Positions 46,770 through 55,263 of a DNA stretch of 64,000 nucleotides are shown in pieces (position 1 is the stretch's first letter; every line of letters begins with the position of its first letter). Under the pieces are notes generated by a model. That model was given only the letters and a program-made list of their open reading frames with translations, was not told the origin of the DNA and did not search any database. Both the position numbers and the translations under genes were made by a program. The stretch comes from JANWKQ01 sp964624635 (GTDB taxonomy: Bacteria > Bacteroidota > Bacteroidia > CAIKAF01): positions 31,941 through 95,940 of the forward strand of contig CAZUXM010000004.1 in the NCBI GenBank assembly GCA_964624635.1, written 5' to 3'.

Positions 46770-48875
46770 ATGTATAAACATACCCTTGATACATCTATTG
46801 AATATTTAAAAGGAGTAGGCCCTGACAGGTCTGCGCTTCTTAAAACTGAATTGAATATTCATACTTTTCGAGATTTGTTGTATCATTTTCCTTTTCGGTA
46901 CATCGATCGAACAAAAATTATAAAAATTAAGGATCTGCGAGCCGATCAGGGATTTGTTCAAATAAAAGGAAAAATTGATTTTATTGAAACCAATGGAGAA
47001 AAATTTAATTCCAGGTTAACCGTTCATTTTTCAGATGATTCCGGTAGAATTATACTTGCCTGGTTTAAAGGCGTAAAATGGATGAAAAGCATTTTAAAAG
47101 AAAAAACAAGCTACTTAGTTTTTGGACGAATATCTGATTATAAAGGAAAACCATACCTGGCACACCCCGAAATGGAAGAGATTACCTCTTTTAATGAAAT
47201 TAATAAGGCTCTTCAGCCCGTATATAGCACCACCGAAAAACTTACCTATAAAAACTTACCTAGTAAGGGAATTTATAAACTGGTTCAAACTTTGCTAGGC
47301 TCAATCGAAAATAACATCGAAGAAACCCTTTCAAAGGACTTGTTACACCATTGGAAACTAATGGATAAGGCGCATGCCATTCATCAAATTCATAATCCCA
47401 CAAATTACGAAGATTTAAAAAAGGCACAGTTTCGGTTAAAATTTGAAGAGTTATTATTTCTTCAATTGCAATTACTGCAAACCAAACAGAGCCGAGAAAA
47501 AAAAACCATTGGCTTTAGTTTTTCGAAGGTGGGCGATTATTTAAATACCTTTTACAAAGAATTTTTGCCTTTTGAATTAACAGGAGCTCAAAAAAGAGTG
47601 ATTAAAGAAATAAGAAAAGATTTAGGTTCGGGCATTCAAATGAACCGACTTTTACAAGGAGATGTGGGCAGCGGTAAAACCATGGTTGCCTTAATGGCCA
47701 TGTTAATTGCGTTAGATAATGGGTTTCAGGCTGTTATTATGGCTCCCACCGAAATATTGGCCCAGCAACATTATGCAACGTTTAAAGAATATTTTTCAAA
47801 ATTAGGCGTCGAAGTTGCTTTATTAACGGGCTCCACCAAAGCCGTGGATCGAAAAAAAAATCTTCCCATGTTAGCATCCGGAGAGTTAAAAATAGCCATC
47901 GGAACGCATGCTTTAATTGAGGATAAGGTGGTATTTAATAATTTGGGCCTGGTGGTTATTGATGAACAACATAAGTTTGGCGTGGCCCAACGAGCTAAAT
48001 TATGGGAAAAAAACAAAGCCGGAGCACCCCATATTCTGGTTATGACGGCAACCCCTATTCCACGAACCCTGGCTTTAACTTTTTATGGCGATTTGGATAC
48101 CTCTGTTATTGATGAGCTACCACCCGGCAGAAAACCCATTAAAACCATCCATCAGTTTGAAAAAAACCGTTTAAAAGTGTGGGGTTTTTTAAAAGAAGAA
48201 ATAGGCAAAGGAAGACAAGTTTATATCGTTTTTCCTTTAATAAAAGAGTCGGAAACCCTTGATTATCAAAACTTAATGAGTGGTTATGAGGCATTGCTAC
48301 GCTATTTTCCCTTACCGACTTATAAAATAGGGGTTATTCACGGACAAATGAAACCAGCGGATAAAGATTTAGAAATGCAAAAGTTTGCCAAGGGCCAAAC
48401 CCATATTTTAATATCAACCACTGTAATAGAAGTAGGGGTGAATGTTCCGAATGCATGTATTATGGTTATTGAAAGTGCCGAAAAATTCGGATTATCTCAA
48501 CTGCATCAATTGCGCGGCAGAGTAGGCAGGGGAGCGGATCAGTCGTTTTGTTTTTTAATGACCAGCTACAAACTATCGGCCGATGCTAAAGTTCGTTTAG
48601 ATACCATGGTTAAAACAAACGATGGTTTTGAAATTGCCGAAACCGATTTAAAATTAAGAGGTCCGGGCGATATCATGGGTACCCAGCAAAGCGGAGTGGT
48701 TGATTTAAAAATAGCTAACCTAGCGCAGGATGGTCAAATTGTAGCAATGACCCGGGATGCCGCAAAAAGTATTTTGCAAGCAGATCCAGCTCTTATTCAG
48801 CCTGATCATCAGGTTTTAAAACAAGAATTATTAAGAATCATTTTAGCACATAAAAACTGGATGAAAATATCTTAA
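46770..48875 (+). CDS. recG: ATP-dependent DNA helicase RecG
   Basis: Branch-migration helicase that remodels stalled forks and Holliday junctions. The wedge (OB) domain occupies about residues 50-160. The helicase core shows Walker A in QGDVGSGKTMVAL, the Walker B box DEQHKFG, motif III VMTATPIPRTLAL, and motifs V/VI in ISTTVIEVGVNVPNA and QLRGRVGRG. The C-terminal region LKLRGPGDIMGTQQSG is the RecG TRG motif. The 701 residues match the family. The next gene begins 44 bases downstream. Confidence 0.97.
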   Translation: MYKHTLDTSIEYLKGVGPDRSALLKTELNIHTFRDLLYHFPFRYIDRTKIIKIKDLRADQGFVQIKGKIDFIETNGEKFNSRLTVHFSDDSGRIILAWFKGVKWMKSILKEKTSYLVFGRISDYKGKPYLAHPEMEEITSFNEINKALQPVYSTTEKLTYKNLPSKGIYKLVQTLLGSIENNIEETLSKDLLHHWKLMDKAHAIHQIHNPTNYEDLKKAQFRLKFEELLFLQLQLLQTKQSREKKTIGFSFSKVGDYLNTFYKEFLPFELTGAQKRVIKEIRKDLGSGIQMNRLLQGDVGSGKTMVALMAMLIALDNGFQAVIMAPTEILAQQHYATFKEYFSKLGVEVALLTGSTKAVDRKKNLPMLASGELKIAIGTHALIEDKVVFNNLGLVVIDEQHKFGVAQRAKLWEKNKAGAPHILVMTATPIPRTLALTFYGDLDTSVIDELPPGRKPIKTIHQFEKNRLKVWGFLKEEIGKGRQVYIVFPLIKESETLDYQNLMSGYEALLRYFPLPTYKIGVIHGQMKPADKDLEMQKFAKGQTHILISTTVIEVGVNVPNACIMVIESAEKFGLSQLHQLRGRVGRGADQSFCFLMTSYKLSADAKVRLDTMVKTNDGFEIAETDLKLRGPGDIMGTQQSGVVDLKIANLAQDGQIVAMTRDAAKSILQADPALIQPDHQVLKQELLRIILAHKNWMKIS

Positions 48876-48890
48876 ATTTTTAACAATGCT

Positions 48891-48898
48891 TACATTTG
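48891..48898 (+). promoter_or_regulatory. Putative -7 box before the GMC partner gene
   Basis: TACATTTG fits TAnnTTTG and lies 21 bases before the ATG at 48920. No -33 box is evident. Confidence 0.3.
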
Positions 48899-48919
48899 TA
48901 AAAGTTTGGTTTAAATATT

Positions 48920-49300
48920 ATGAGCACTTTTAAAGATCGAGTCTTAGCCATGGCGGAGGTTATTTTACCACCCGTGCATGAAAATCCAGCACTAAAACAA
49001 CTCTTTTGGGATAGTTTTAATGGCTATTATAGTGATTTAGATCGTGATTCAGCATCTAAGCTCGACTTATTATCCAAAGTCATTAATATTCTTTGTTTTT
49101 TAAATCATTTTAAGTCCCTTGAAAAGTTAGAAGTAGAAAAAAGAGAAGCTTTTTTAAAAAAAATATACTTTTCTCCCATTAAGTTAGTTTCAGCGGGTTT
49201 TACGGGTTTGCGGTCCCTTATTTTGGTGTCATATTACGGCATGCCGCAATCTTGGCAAGAAATTGGATATACAGGCCCATTGGTTAACAGACCGGCATAA
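48920..49300 (+). CDS. Small helical protein upstream of GMC oxidoreductase
   Basis: A 126-residue mostly helical protein with no signal peptide. The N-terminal half has an amphipathic pattern, and the C-terminal half contains FTGLRSLILVSYYGMPQSWQ and ends EIGYTGPLVNRPA. Small proteins with a Tyr-Gly-x-x-x-x-Trp-x-x-Ile-Gly-Tyr-x-Gly-Pro ending are found next to GMC dehydrogenases and resemble gluconate 2-dehydrogenase subunit 3. Because the next gene is a GMC oxidoreductase, a partner or chaperone role is inferred. It could also be an unrelated family. Confidence 0.6.
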   Translation: MSTFKDRVLAMAEVILPPVHENPALKQLFWDSFNGYYSDLDRDSASKLDLLSKVINILCFLNHFKSLEKLEVEKREAFLKKIYFSPIKLVSAGFTGLRSLILVSYYGMPQSWQEIGYTGPLVNRPA

Positions 49301-49348
49301 TATGAAATCAAAATCAAAATGAAAAACTAAAAATGAAAAGTGAAAAAG

Positions 49349-49457
49349 TCTAACCTCTAAAAATCTAATATCTAAAGTCTAACAAGTGAAAAGTTAATTT
49401 TCTAAAAATCTAATATCTAAAGTCTAATGTCTAAAAATCTAAAGATCTAATGTCTAA
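49349..49457 (+). repeat. Degenerate TCTAA/ATCTAAA tandem repeat
   Basis: About 110 bases consist mostly of CTAA-centred units, such as AATCTAATATCTAAAGTCTAA and close variants, with one unrelated insert near 49382-49399. The repeat continues into the ATG of the GMC oxidoreductase (CTAATGTCTAAC). It is not a CRISPR array because there are no unique spacers. Confidence 0.75.
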
Positions 49458-50955
49458 CAAATACGATATAGTTATTATAGGTTCGGGAGCCGGAGGCGGA
49501 ACAGCGGCTGAGTATTTAAGCCGATTTCCGGATAAAAATTTGAAAATTTTAATTCTCGAATCCGGCCCGTATCGTACAAAAGATCATTTTAATCAAAAAG
49601 AAAAAGACATGACCGCTATTTATTTTAAACGCGGAGCTTTTTTTTCTAAAAACTTAAATATTGGAGTCGCTGCTGGCAATACAGTCGGCGGAAGCACTGC
49701 TGTTTACACAGGCGTGTCTTTTCGTCCCCCGGCTTCTATTTTAGAAAAATGGCGAAATCATTTTGGGTTGTCTTTTTTAACCGACGATTATGTTTCAAAA
49801 ATCTTAGATGAAATTGAGCAACAAGTGAATGTTCATGAACTTCCTTTGGATTGGGACAATGATAATAACCGCCTGTTTAAAGAGGGGGCCGATATATTAG
49901 GCATTCCCGCTAAACGATTAAAAATTAATGTAAATGGTTGCCAACAGCAGGGTTTTTGTAATTTGGGATGCACCTCTGGCGGTAAACAAAGCACCTTAGA
50001 AGTTCAAATTCCCAAAGCCATGCAAAATGGGGTTGAATTAATATACAATGCCGAAGTAAGCCATATTTCTAAAAATAGTGTTCATTTTAAAGTAAAAACA
50101 GCGCCTGCCAATACGGTTCAAAACGTAGAGCAGGAAGGAGAGTATAACATAGAAGCAAATGTGATTGTTTTGGCGGCTGGGGTATTGTTTACCCCCACCC
50201 TTTTATTAAAATCTTTGCCTCATTTGGGCATACAAAATGAGAATATTGGTAAATACATCACTTTGCATCCGGCCTTGAATATCAATGGAATATATAAGGA
50301 AAACATCAGAAACTACCGGGGCTTTCCAAAAACCTGGTACATCGATCATTTTTCAGATTCGGAAGGATATTTTTTAGAAACTTCTTTTTATTATCCGGGC
50401 ATTACAGCTAAAAATAATCCTGGATTTGGAGCTGAACATCAGGCTTTAATGAAGGATTATCAAAAAATGATGTCGATTTTAATTTTATCGCACGATATGG
50501 CCGAAGAACATAATAAAATCACCCTCGATAAAAACCAAAATCCCATTCTGCATTATACCGTTCATCCAGAAGTTAAAACATCTCTCATAAAAGCTTTGCG
50601 AAAATCAGCCGAAATATTATTTGCGGCAGGCTGCGAAAAGGTTGTTTTACCCGGATCTTCAAAAAATCCTTTGCTTAAAAGCGATTTAGAAAATATTTCA
50701 ACATATGTAAATGAAAATACCCTGGTATTTGAAAGATCGCCCCTTTCAAGTGCTCACCCGCAAGGGGGCTCAAGGATGGGAACATCACCAGAAAACTCAG
50801 TAACAGATTTATCCGGCAAGGTATGGGGAACAAAAAATGTTTATATTGCAGATGCCTCTTTGTTTCCAACTTCGGTTAAGGTAAATCCTTATGAAACCGT
50901 GATGTTGCTAAGTAGGTATGTTAGTGAACAAATAATAAATGCGCATTTTGTATGA
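49450..50955 (+). CDS. GMC-family FAD-dependent oxidoreductase
   Basis: A 501-residue flavoprotein that probably oxidises an alcohol or sugar. The FAD-binding motif is VIIGSGAGGGTAAEYLSRF near the N-terminus. The middle has the GGSTAVYTGV segment and a small cysteine-rich patch, GCQQQGFCNLGCTSGG. The C-terminal active-site region reads SSAHPQGGSRMG, followed by IADASLFPTSVKVNPYETVM. No signal peptide is visible. It follows the small helical partner after a repeat-rich spacer and its TGA overlaps the ATG of the HAD gene. The substrate cannot be told. Confidence 0.87.
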   Translation: MSNKYDIVIIGSGAGGGTAAEYLSRFPDKNLKILILESGPYRTKDHFNQKEKDMTAIYFKRGAFFSKNLNIGVAAGNTVGGSTAVYTGVSFRPPASILEKWRNHFGLSFLTDDYVSKILDEIEQQVNVHELPLDWDNDNNRLFKEGADILGIPAKRLKINVNGCQQQGFCNLGCTSGGKQSTLEVQIPKAMQNGVELIYNAEVSHISKNSVHFKVKTAPANTVQNVEQEGEYNIEANVIVLAAGVLFTPTLLLKSLPHLGIQNENIGKYITLHPALNINGIYKENIRNYRGFPKTWYIDHFSDSEGYFLETSFYYPGITAKNNPGFGAEHQALMKDYQKMMSILILSHDMAEEHNKITLDKNQNPILHYTVHPEVKTSLIKALRKSAEILFAAGCEKVVLPGSSKNPLLKSDLENISTYVNENTLVFERSPLSSAHPQGGSRMGTSPENSVTDLSGKVWGTKNVYIADASLFPTSVKVNPYETVMLLSRYVSEQIINAHFV

Positions 50956-51614
50956 TGGTAGAAAAATCTTTGTTAAACCTAAAGGGAATTAAAAATATAA
51001 TTTTTGATTTAGGAGGAGTAATATTAAATATTGATTATCAAAAAACGATTGATGCCTTTAAAATATTGGGGATAGAGGATTTTGAAAAACGTTATTCTCA
51101 GGCTCAGCAAACTAAAATTTTTGATGATATTGAAACCGGAAGAATCACTCCTAAAGAATTTATTGAGGGTTTAAGATCATTATTGGGTACCAATGTTACC
51201 GATGAGCAAATTATAAATGCCTGGAATGCCATGTTATTAGATTTTCCGGAGAAAAGATTAAAAATTCTGACCGATTTAAAAGATCATTATCGCGTTTTTT
51301 TACTCAGCAATACCAACGAAATTCATTATCGCGCTTATTGTAAGCAATTGCAGGACAAATTTAAGGTGCCTAATTTAAGCTCCTATTTTGAAAAAGAATA
51401 TTATTCGCATGAAATTGGCCTAAGAAAGCCTGATTTAGAACTTTTTCAATTAGTGCTTTCAGAAAATAATTTGAACAGAACCGAAACTATATTTATTGAT
51501 GATTCTATTCAACATGTTATTGCAGCAGATAAATTGGGCATTCGTGCGCGACTTCTTAAAAAAGAAGAGGATTTGATGGGGTTATTTGAAGTGGAAACGT
51601 ATGATTATTATTAG
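50952..51614 (+). CDS. HAD-superfamily hydrolase (YihX-like)
   Basis: A 220-residue phosphatase-like protein. The nucleophile motif is IIFDLGGVIL, where the Asp is followed by Leu-Gly-Gly, as in the YihX group. Motif II is LLSNTNE, motif III includes the Lys of EIGLRKPDLELF, and motif IV is FIDDS. A helical cap lies between motifs I and II. YihX removes phosphate from glucose 1-phosphate; the substrate here is unknown. The ATG overlaps the GMC stop, indicating cotranslation. Confidence 0.85.
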   Translation: MMVEKSLLNLKGIKNIIFDLGGVILNIDYQKTIDAFKILGIEDFEKRYSQAQQTKIFDDIETGRITPKEFIEGLRSLLGTNVTDEQIINAWNAMLLDFPEKRLKILTDLKDHYRVFLLSNTNEIHYRAYCKQLQDKFKVPNLSSYFEKEYYSHEIGLRKPDLELFQLVLSENNLNRTETIFIDDSIQHVIAADKLGIRARLLKKEEDLMGLFEVETYDYY

Positions 51615-51719
51615 CGAAACCCAAATTTTGGATAAAAAGAGCATCTATATATAAAGTTGCAAGTCGCATTCATTTTTATTACTTTTAACAATAATTTTAG
51701 TATTTATTACTAGTTGCCT

Positions 51720-52712
51720 ATGAAAAAACTTATTCTATTTTTAACAGTTACTCTATTCGTTGCCTCTTGTGTTCCGGCCAGAAAATTTCAAGAAATAAGT
51801 GCAAAAGCAGAAGCCAGCGAAAAGCAAAGAGCCGAATTTGAAGAACAAAACAAAGAATATAAATCTAAGTTAGATGCTCAACAAATAGAAATAGATGGAA
51901 TTAAATCAGAAATTTCAGGTTTAAAAAGAGATACTTTGGTAAACGGTACTTCGCTTCGTAAAATGACCAATCAATATGATAAAATTAATTCCTTAAATGA
52001 TGAGTTAATTGATAAAGTACGCCAATTACAACAAAATAATGCCAACGAAAGCACCAAACTAGTTATAGAATTAGAAAACACAAAAAAAATACTGCAAGAA
52101 AAAGAAGATGATTTGCGCGATATGGAAAAAGCCCTCAACGCAAAGGAGAAAAATTTAGGCGAATTAAGTGGCGAATTAAAACAACGTGAACAAAGGGTAA
52201 AAGAATTAGAAAGCTTAATTGCACAGAAAGAAGAGGCAAGTAATGCCTTGAAGAAAAAAATATCCGATGCTTTGCTTGGATTTAAAGATAAAGGATTAAC
52301 CGTTGTTCAAAAAAATGGCAATATTTATGTTTCCATGGATGCTAAATTACTTTTTTCTAAAGGAAGTACAGTAGTTGATCAGGAAGGAAAAAAAGCATTG
52401 CAAGAATTGGCAAACGTCCTAAAAGATCAAACAGACATTTCTATTTTAGTAGAAGGTCATACCGACACCGATAAAATAAATGGTGGTCTCATGAAAGATA
52501 ATTGGGATTTAAGTGTTTTGCGCTCCACTTCCGTTGTGCGAATTTTAACAGAAAACAAAGGAGTTGATCCAAAAAGGGTAACGCCGGCCGGAAGAGGAGA
52601 GTATGTGCCTGTGGATGAAGGTACTACAGAGCTTTCAAAGTCAAAAAATAGAAGAATTGAAATAGTGATTACTCCTAATTTGGATGAGCTATTTGAATTA
52701 ATTGATAAATAA
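51720..52712 (+). CDS. OmpA-family lipoprotein with coiled coil
   Basis: An outer-membrane lipoprotein that probably tethers peptidoglycan. The ATG at 51720 gives a signal peptide ending VASC (lipobox). Residues 25-180 form a long Glu/Lys-rich coiled coil with four-residue periodicity. The C-terminal OmpA-like domain has SILVEGHTDTD with the diaminopimelate-binding Asp, then RGEYVPVDEG and KSKNRRIEIVI. A TTG six bases earlier is possible but less likely. Similar stand-alone proteins are common in Bacteroidota. No partner gene is evident. Confidence 0.87.
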   Translation: MKKLILFLTVTLFVASCVPARKFQEISAKAEASEKQRAEFEEQNKEYKSKLDAQQIEIDGIKSEISGLKRDTLVNGTSLRKMTNQYDKINSLNDELIDKVRQLQQNNANESTKLVIELENTKKILQEKEDDLRDMEKALNAKEKNLGELSGELKQREQRVKELESLIAQKEEASNALKKKISDALLGFKDKGLTVVQKNGNIYVSMDAKLLFSKGSTVVDQEGKKALQELANVLKDQTDISILVEGHTDTDKINGGLMKDNWDLSVLRSTSVVRILTENKGVDPKRVTPAGRGEYVPVDEGTTELSKSKNRRIEIVITPNLDELFELIDK

Positions 52713-52810
52713 TTTTTATAACAAACCTTTTAAAAATGCACCTTTATAAGAAAATATTGAAAGATTATAAGAAATTCATAAGAATAATTTCTTTGTTTTT
52801 CTTAAATTTT

Positions 52811-52818
52811 TATATTTG
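52811..52818 (+). promoter_or_regulatory. Putative promoter of secreted-protein gene
   Basis: TATATTTG (-7) fits TAnnTTTG. TTTG at 52792-52795 lies 15 bases upstream, which is short for the -33 element. The ATG is 29 bases beyond the box. Confidence 0.45.
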
Positions 52819-52847
52819 CTTTTCATAAAAGATAAAGAATACGTATT

Positions 52848-53651
52848 ATGATTAAAAAACTTTCGGCTGTTTTCTTATTAGCGCTCAGTTTGATAGTGTC
52901 TATGCCTTCGTTTGCAGGAACTATTATTCTGGAAGGAAACTATCAAGGTAAAAACCTATATGTTCAAAATCCATTTTCGGGAACAGGTGTCGGTTTTTGT
53001 ACATTTGAAGTAAAAGTAAACGGCAATGTAACTACTGATGAGATTAACTCAAGTGCATTTGAAATTGATTTAGCTAATTTTCAGTTACAAATTGGCGATA
53101 AAGTAACCATTATCATTAACCATAAAGATGACTGTCGTCCAAAAGTGTTAAATCCCGAAGTGTTAAAACCAAAAAGTACTTTTGAATTAATTAATATAAA
53201 AGTAGTTGATTGTGGTTTGTTAGAGTGGGAAACCAAAGGTGAATCAGGCAAACTGCCTTATGTTGTAGAGCAATACCGTTGGAATAAATGGATTAAAGTT
53301 GGTGAAGTAGAAGGAAAAGGAACGGGTGAAGCCAACAAATATTCTTTCAAAGTAGTACCTCATTCTGGCGAAAACATGGTTCGGGTTAAACAAATTGATT
53401 ACACCAATGAGCCTAATATTTCTAAAACATCTAAATTTAAATGTATTGATGCAGAAGTAAAAATTAAAAATGCAAATGGAAAAATTTCAAAAACACTTGA
53501 TTTTACAAGCGAAACTATGTATGAAATATATGATAGCTTCGGTAATATTGTTAAAAAAGGATTCGCATTATCTGTTGATTGCGAAAATCTAAAAAAAGGA
53601 ACTTATTATATTAATTATGACAATAAAACTGAACAATTCAGCAAAAGATAA
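52848..53651 (+). CDS. Secreted protein with T9SS-like C-terminus
   Basis: A 267-residue secreted protein of no known family. The signal peptide ends MPSFAG. Two beta-sandwich-like regions follow: one (about 25-100) rich in Val/Ile strands with a Cys pair, and another (about 110-200) containing FELINIKVVDCGLLEWETKG. The final 75 residues, including MYEIYDSFGNIVKKGFAL and LKKGTYYINYDNKTEQ, resemble the end of a type A sorting signal (Tyr-Asp-x-x-Gly, Leu-x-x-Gly-x-Tyr). The match is weaker than in the large cargo proteins, so export by T9SS is inferred only. Confidence 0.6.
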   Translation: MIKKLSAVFLLALSLIVSMPSFAGTIILEGNYQGKNLYVQNPFSGTGVGFCTFEVKVNGNVTTDEINSSAFEIDLANFQLQIGDKVTIIINHKDDCRPKVLNPEVLKPKSTFELINIKVVDCGLLEWETKGESGKLPYVVEQYRWNKWIKVGEVEGKGTGEANKYSFKVVPHSGENMVRVKQIDYTNEPNISKTSKFKCIDAEVKIKNANGKISKTLDFTSETMYEIYDSFGNIVKKGFALSVDCENLKKGTYYINYDNKTEQFSKR

Positions 53652-53677
53652 TTAATTTTAAAATATCGTAAATAAAA

Positions 53678-53702
53678 AAGCCTCCGTAAGGGGGCTTTTT
53701 TA
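53678..53702 (+). terminator. Intrinsic terminator after secreted-protein gene
   Basis: AAGCCTCC pairs with GGGGGCTT (one G-U pair) around a GTAA tetraloop, followed by a T run and preceded by As. Confidence 0.85.
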
Positions 53703-53769
53703 TTTACTCATAATTCATAAATTTCAAATAATACTTCTAAATTTACAGTTAGATAGAATAATAAATATT

Positions 53770-55263
53770 ATGCCTGAAAAGGAACATTTTGATTTATGTG
53801 TATTAGGTGGTGGGCCGGCTGGCTATGCTGCTGCTATGCGTGCAATTGACTACGGTAAAAAAGTAATTCTTATTGAAAAAAATAAAATCGGAGGTGCCGC
53901 TATTTATGACGGGGCATTAACTTCTAAAACCATGTGGGAACTTTCTGAACGGGTTGCTACTATTAATGAAATATTTCATGAATATGATGTGAGCTGGCAA
54001 GAAGTTCAGAAAACGATTAATGAGGCCATTTTTGAAAAAAAATCTCAGTACTCTATTCATCTCAAGCTTTTACAAACAGAAACAACACCCAAACTTTTTA
54101 CATATACTCGAGGTTTTGGCACTATGCTAGATGCTAATACTGTACAAATAACCCGAGATGATGATGAAAAAAAACTCATTCATGCAGATTATATCATTCT
54201 TGCAACCGGAAGCCATCCGCGAAAACTTCCTGAAATTCCTTGCGATGAAAAAATTATCATGACCAGTGATGGAATTCATCATATGACCGATTTTCCAAAA
54301 AGCTTGGTAATACTAGGAGCCGGAGTAATTGGTTGCGAATACGCCACTATTTTTGCGAATTTTGGTAAAACAAAAGTTTATTTAATTGATCGGGCTGATA
54401 GAATTTTACCCGCCGAAGATGAAGATATTGCACAAATGGTTGCCGGAAACCTTCAAAAAAGAGGGGTAAGCATACATCAACATGCCAATTTAGTAAGAAT
54501 GGAAATTGTGGACGGCCAGGTAGAATATGAAATTAAATATGATCAGGGGTTTTCAGAAACAATACGTGTTGAAAAAGCATTATTGTCGGTAGGAAGAAAT
54601 CCGAATATAGAAAACATTGGCATAGAAAATGCAGGAGTTAAAATGAGTAAACGTGGAGTGCATATTGGAGATGATGATACCCAAACCAATATTCCAAATA
54701 TTTACACTGCAGGGGATGTAAAAGGCCGTATCTCGTTAGTAAATATGGGCGAGATAGAAGGCAGGCATGCAGTCGAACGAATTTTTGGCGGAAAAACAAC
54801 CCGATTGAGTTATGACAACATCTCAACCATTATGTTTTTAAAGCCCGAGGTTGCAGCTGTAGGTATGAATGAAAAATATTGCATAGACCATAAAATTCCC
54901 GTAAAAGTGGCTAAACTCGATTATTCATGCATTACCCGGGCTATTGCTATGCGAAGCACTCAGGGTTTTTTCAAAATTATTGTAACCGATGATGATGAAA
55001 TGCGCGTTTTAGGTATGCGAGCTATTGGGGCACATGCATCTAGCGCCATACAAGGCGTTTCTTTACTCATTCAAATGAATAAGGGAATCCGAGAGCTGGC
55101 AGAAATGATTCATCCGCACCCATCCATTACCGAAGGGATACAGGAATGTGTTCGAATGTTATTAAATACATCTCTTTTAAAACCCATTGTTTTTAAAGAT
55201 AAATTGAGTTGCTATCACTTAAAAGATGGGGTAAAAACACCTCTATATCTTGAAAATGATTAA
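53770..55263 (+). CDS. Pyridine nucleotide-disulfide oxidoreductase homologue lacking redox cysteines
   Basis: A 497-residue flavoprotein related to lipoamide dehydrogenase and SthA. FAD-binding is LCVLGGGPAGYAAAM. The NAD-binding fold is VILGAGVIGCEYATIF, then the IYTAGDVKG flavin-contact segment and a C-terminal dimer domain with HPHPSITEG. The redox-disulfide stretch is GGAAIYDGALTSKTM. Where family enzymes have Cys-x4-Cys, this one has Ala44 and Ala49, so it cannot make the active disulfide. NAD(P)H transhydrogenation or another hydride transfer is more likely than disulfide reduction. Its stop overlaps the following TPR gene by a few bases. Confidence 0.85.
   Translation: MPEKEHFDLCVLGGGPAGYAAAMRAIDYGKKVILIEKNKIGGAAIYDGALTSKTMWELSERVATINEIFHEYDVSWQEVQKTINEAIFEKKSQYSIHLKLLQTETTPKLFTYTRGFGTMLDANTVQITRDDDEKKLIHADYIILATGSHPRKLPEIPCDEKIIMTSDGIHHMTDFPKSLVILGAGVIGCEYATIFANFGKTKVYLIDRADRILPAEDEDIAQMVAGNLQKRGVSIHQHANLVRMEIVDGQVEYEIKYDQGFSETIRVEKALLSVGRNPNIENIGIENAGVKMSKRGVHIGDDDTQTNIPNIYTAGDVKGRISLVNMGEIEGRHAVERIFGGKTTRLSYDNISTIMFLKPEVAAVGMNEKYCIDHKIPVKVAKLDYSCITRAIAMRSTQGFFKIIVTDDDEMRVLGMRAIGAHASSAIQGVSLLIQMNKGIRELAEMIHPHPSITEGIQECVRMLLNTSLLKPIVFKDKLSCYHLKDGVKTPLYLEND

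Noticed and set aside
49349..49457. TCTAA repeats as a CRISPR array
   Set aside because: There are no unique spacers of constant length and no cas genes nearby; it is a degenerate short repeat.
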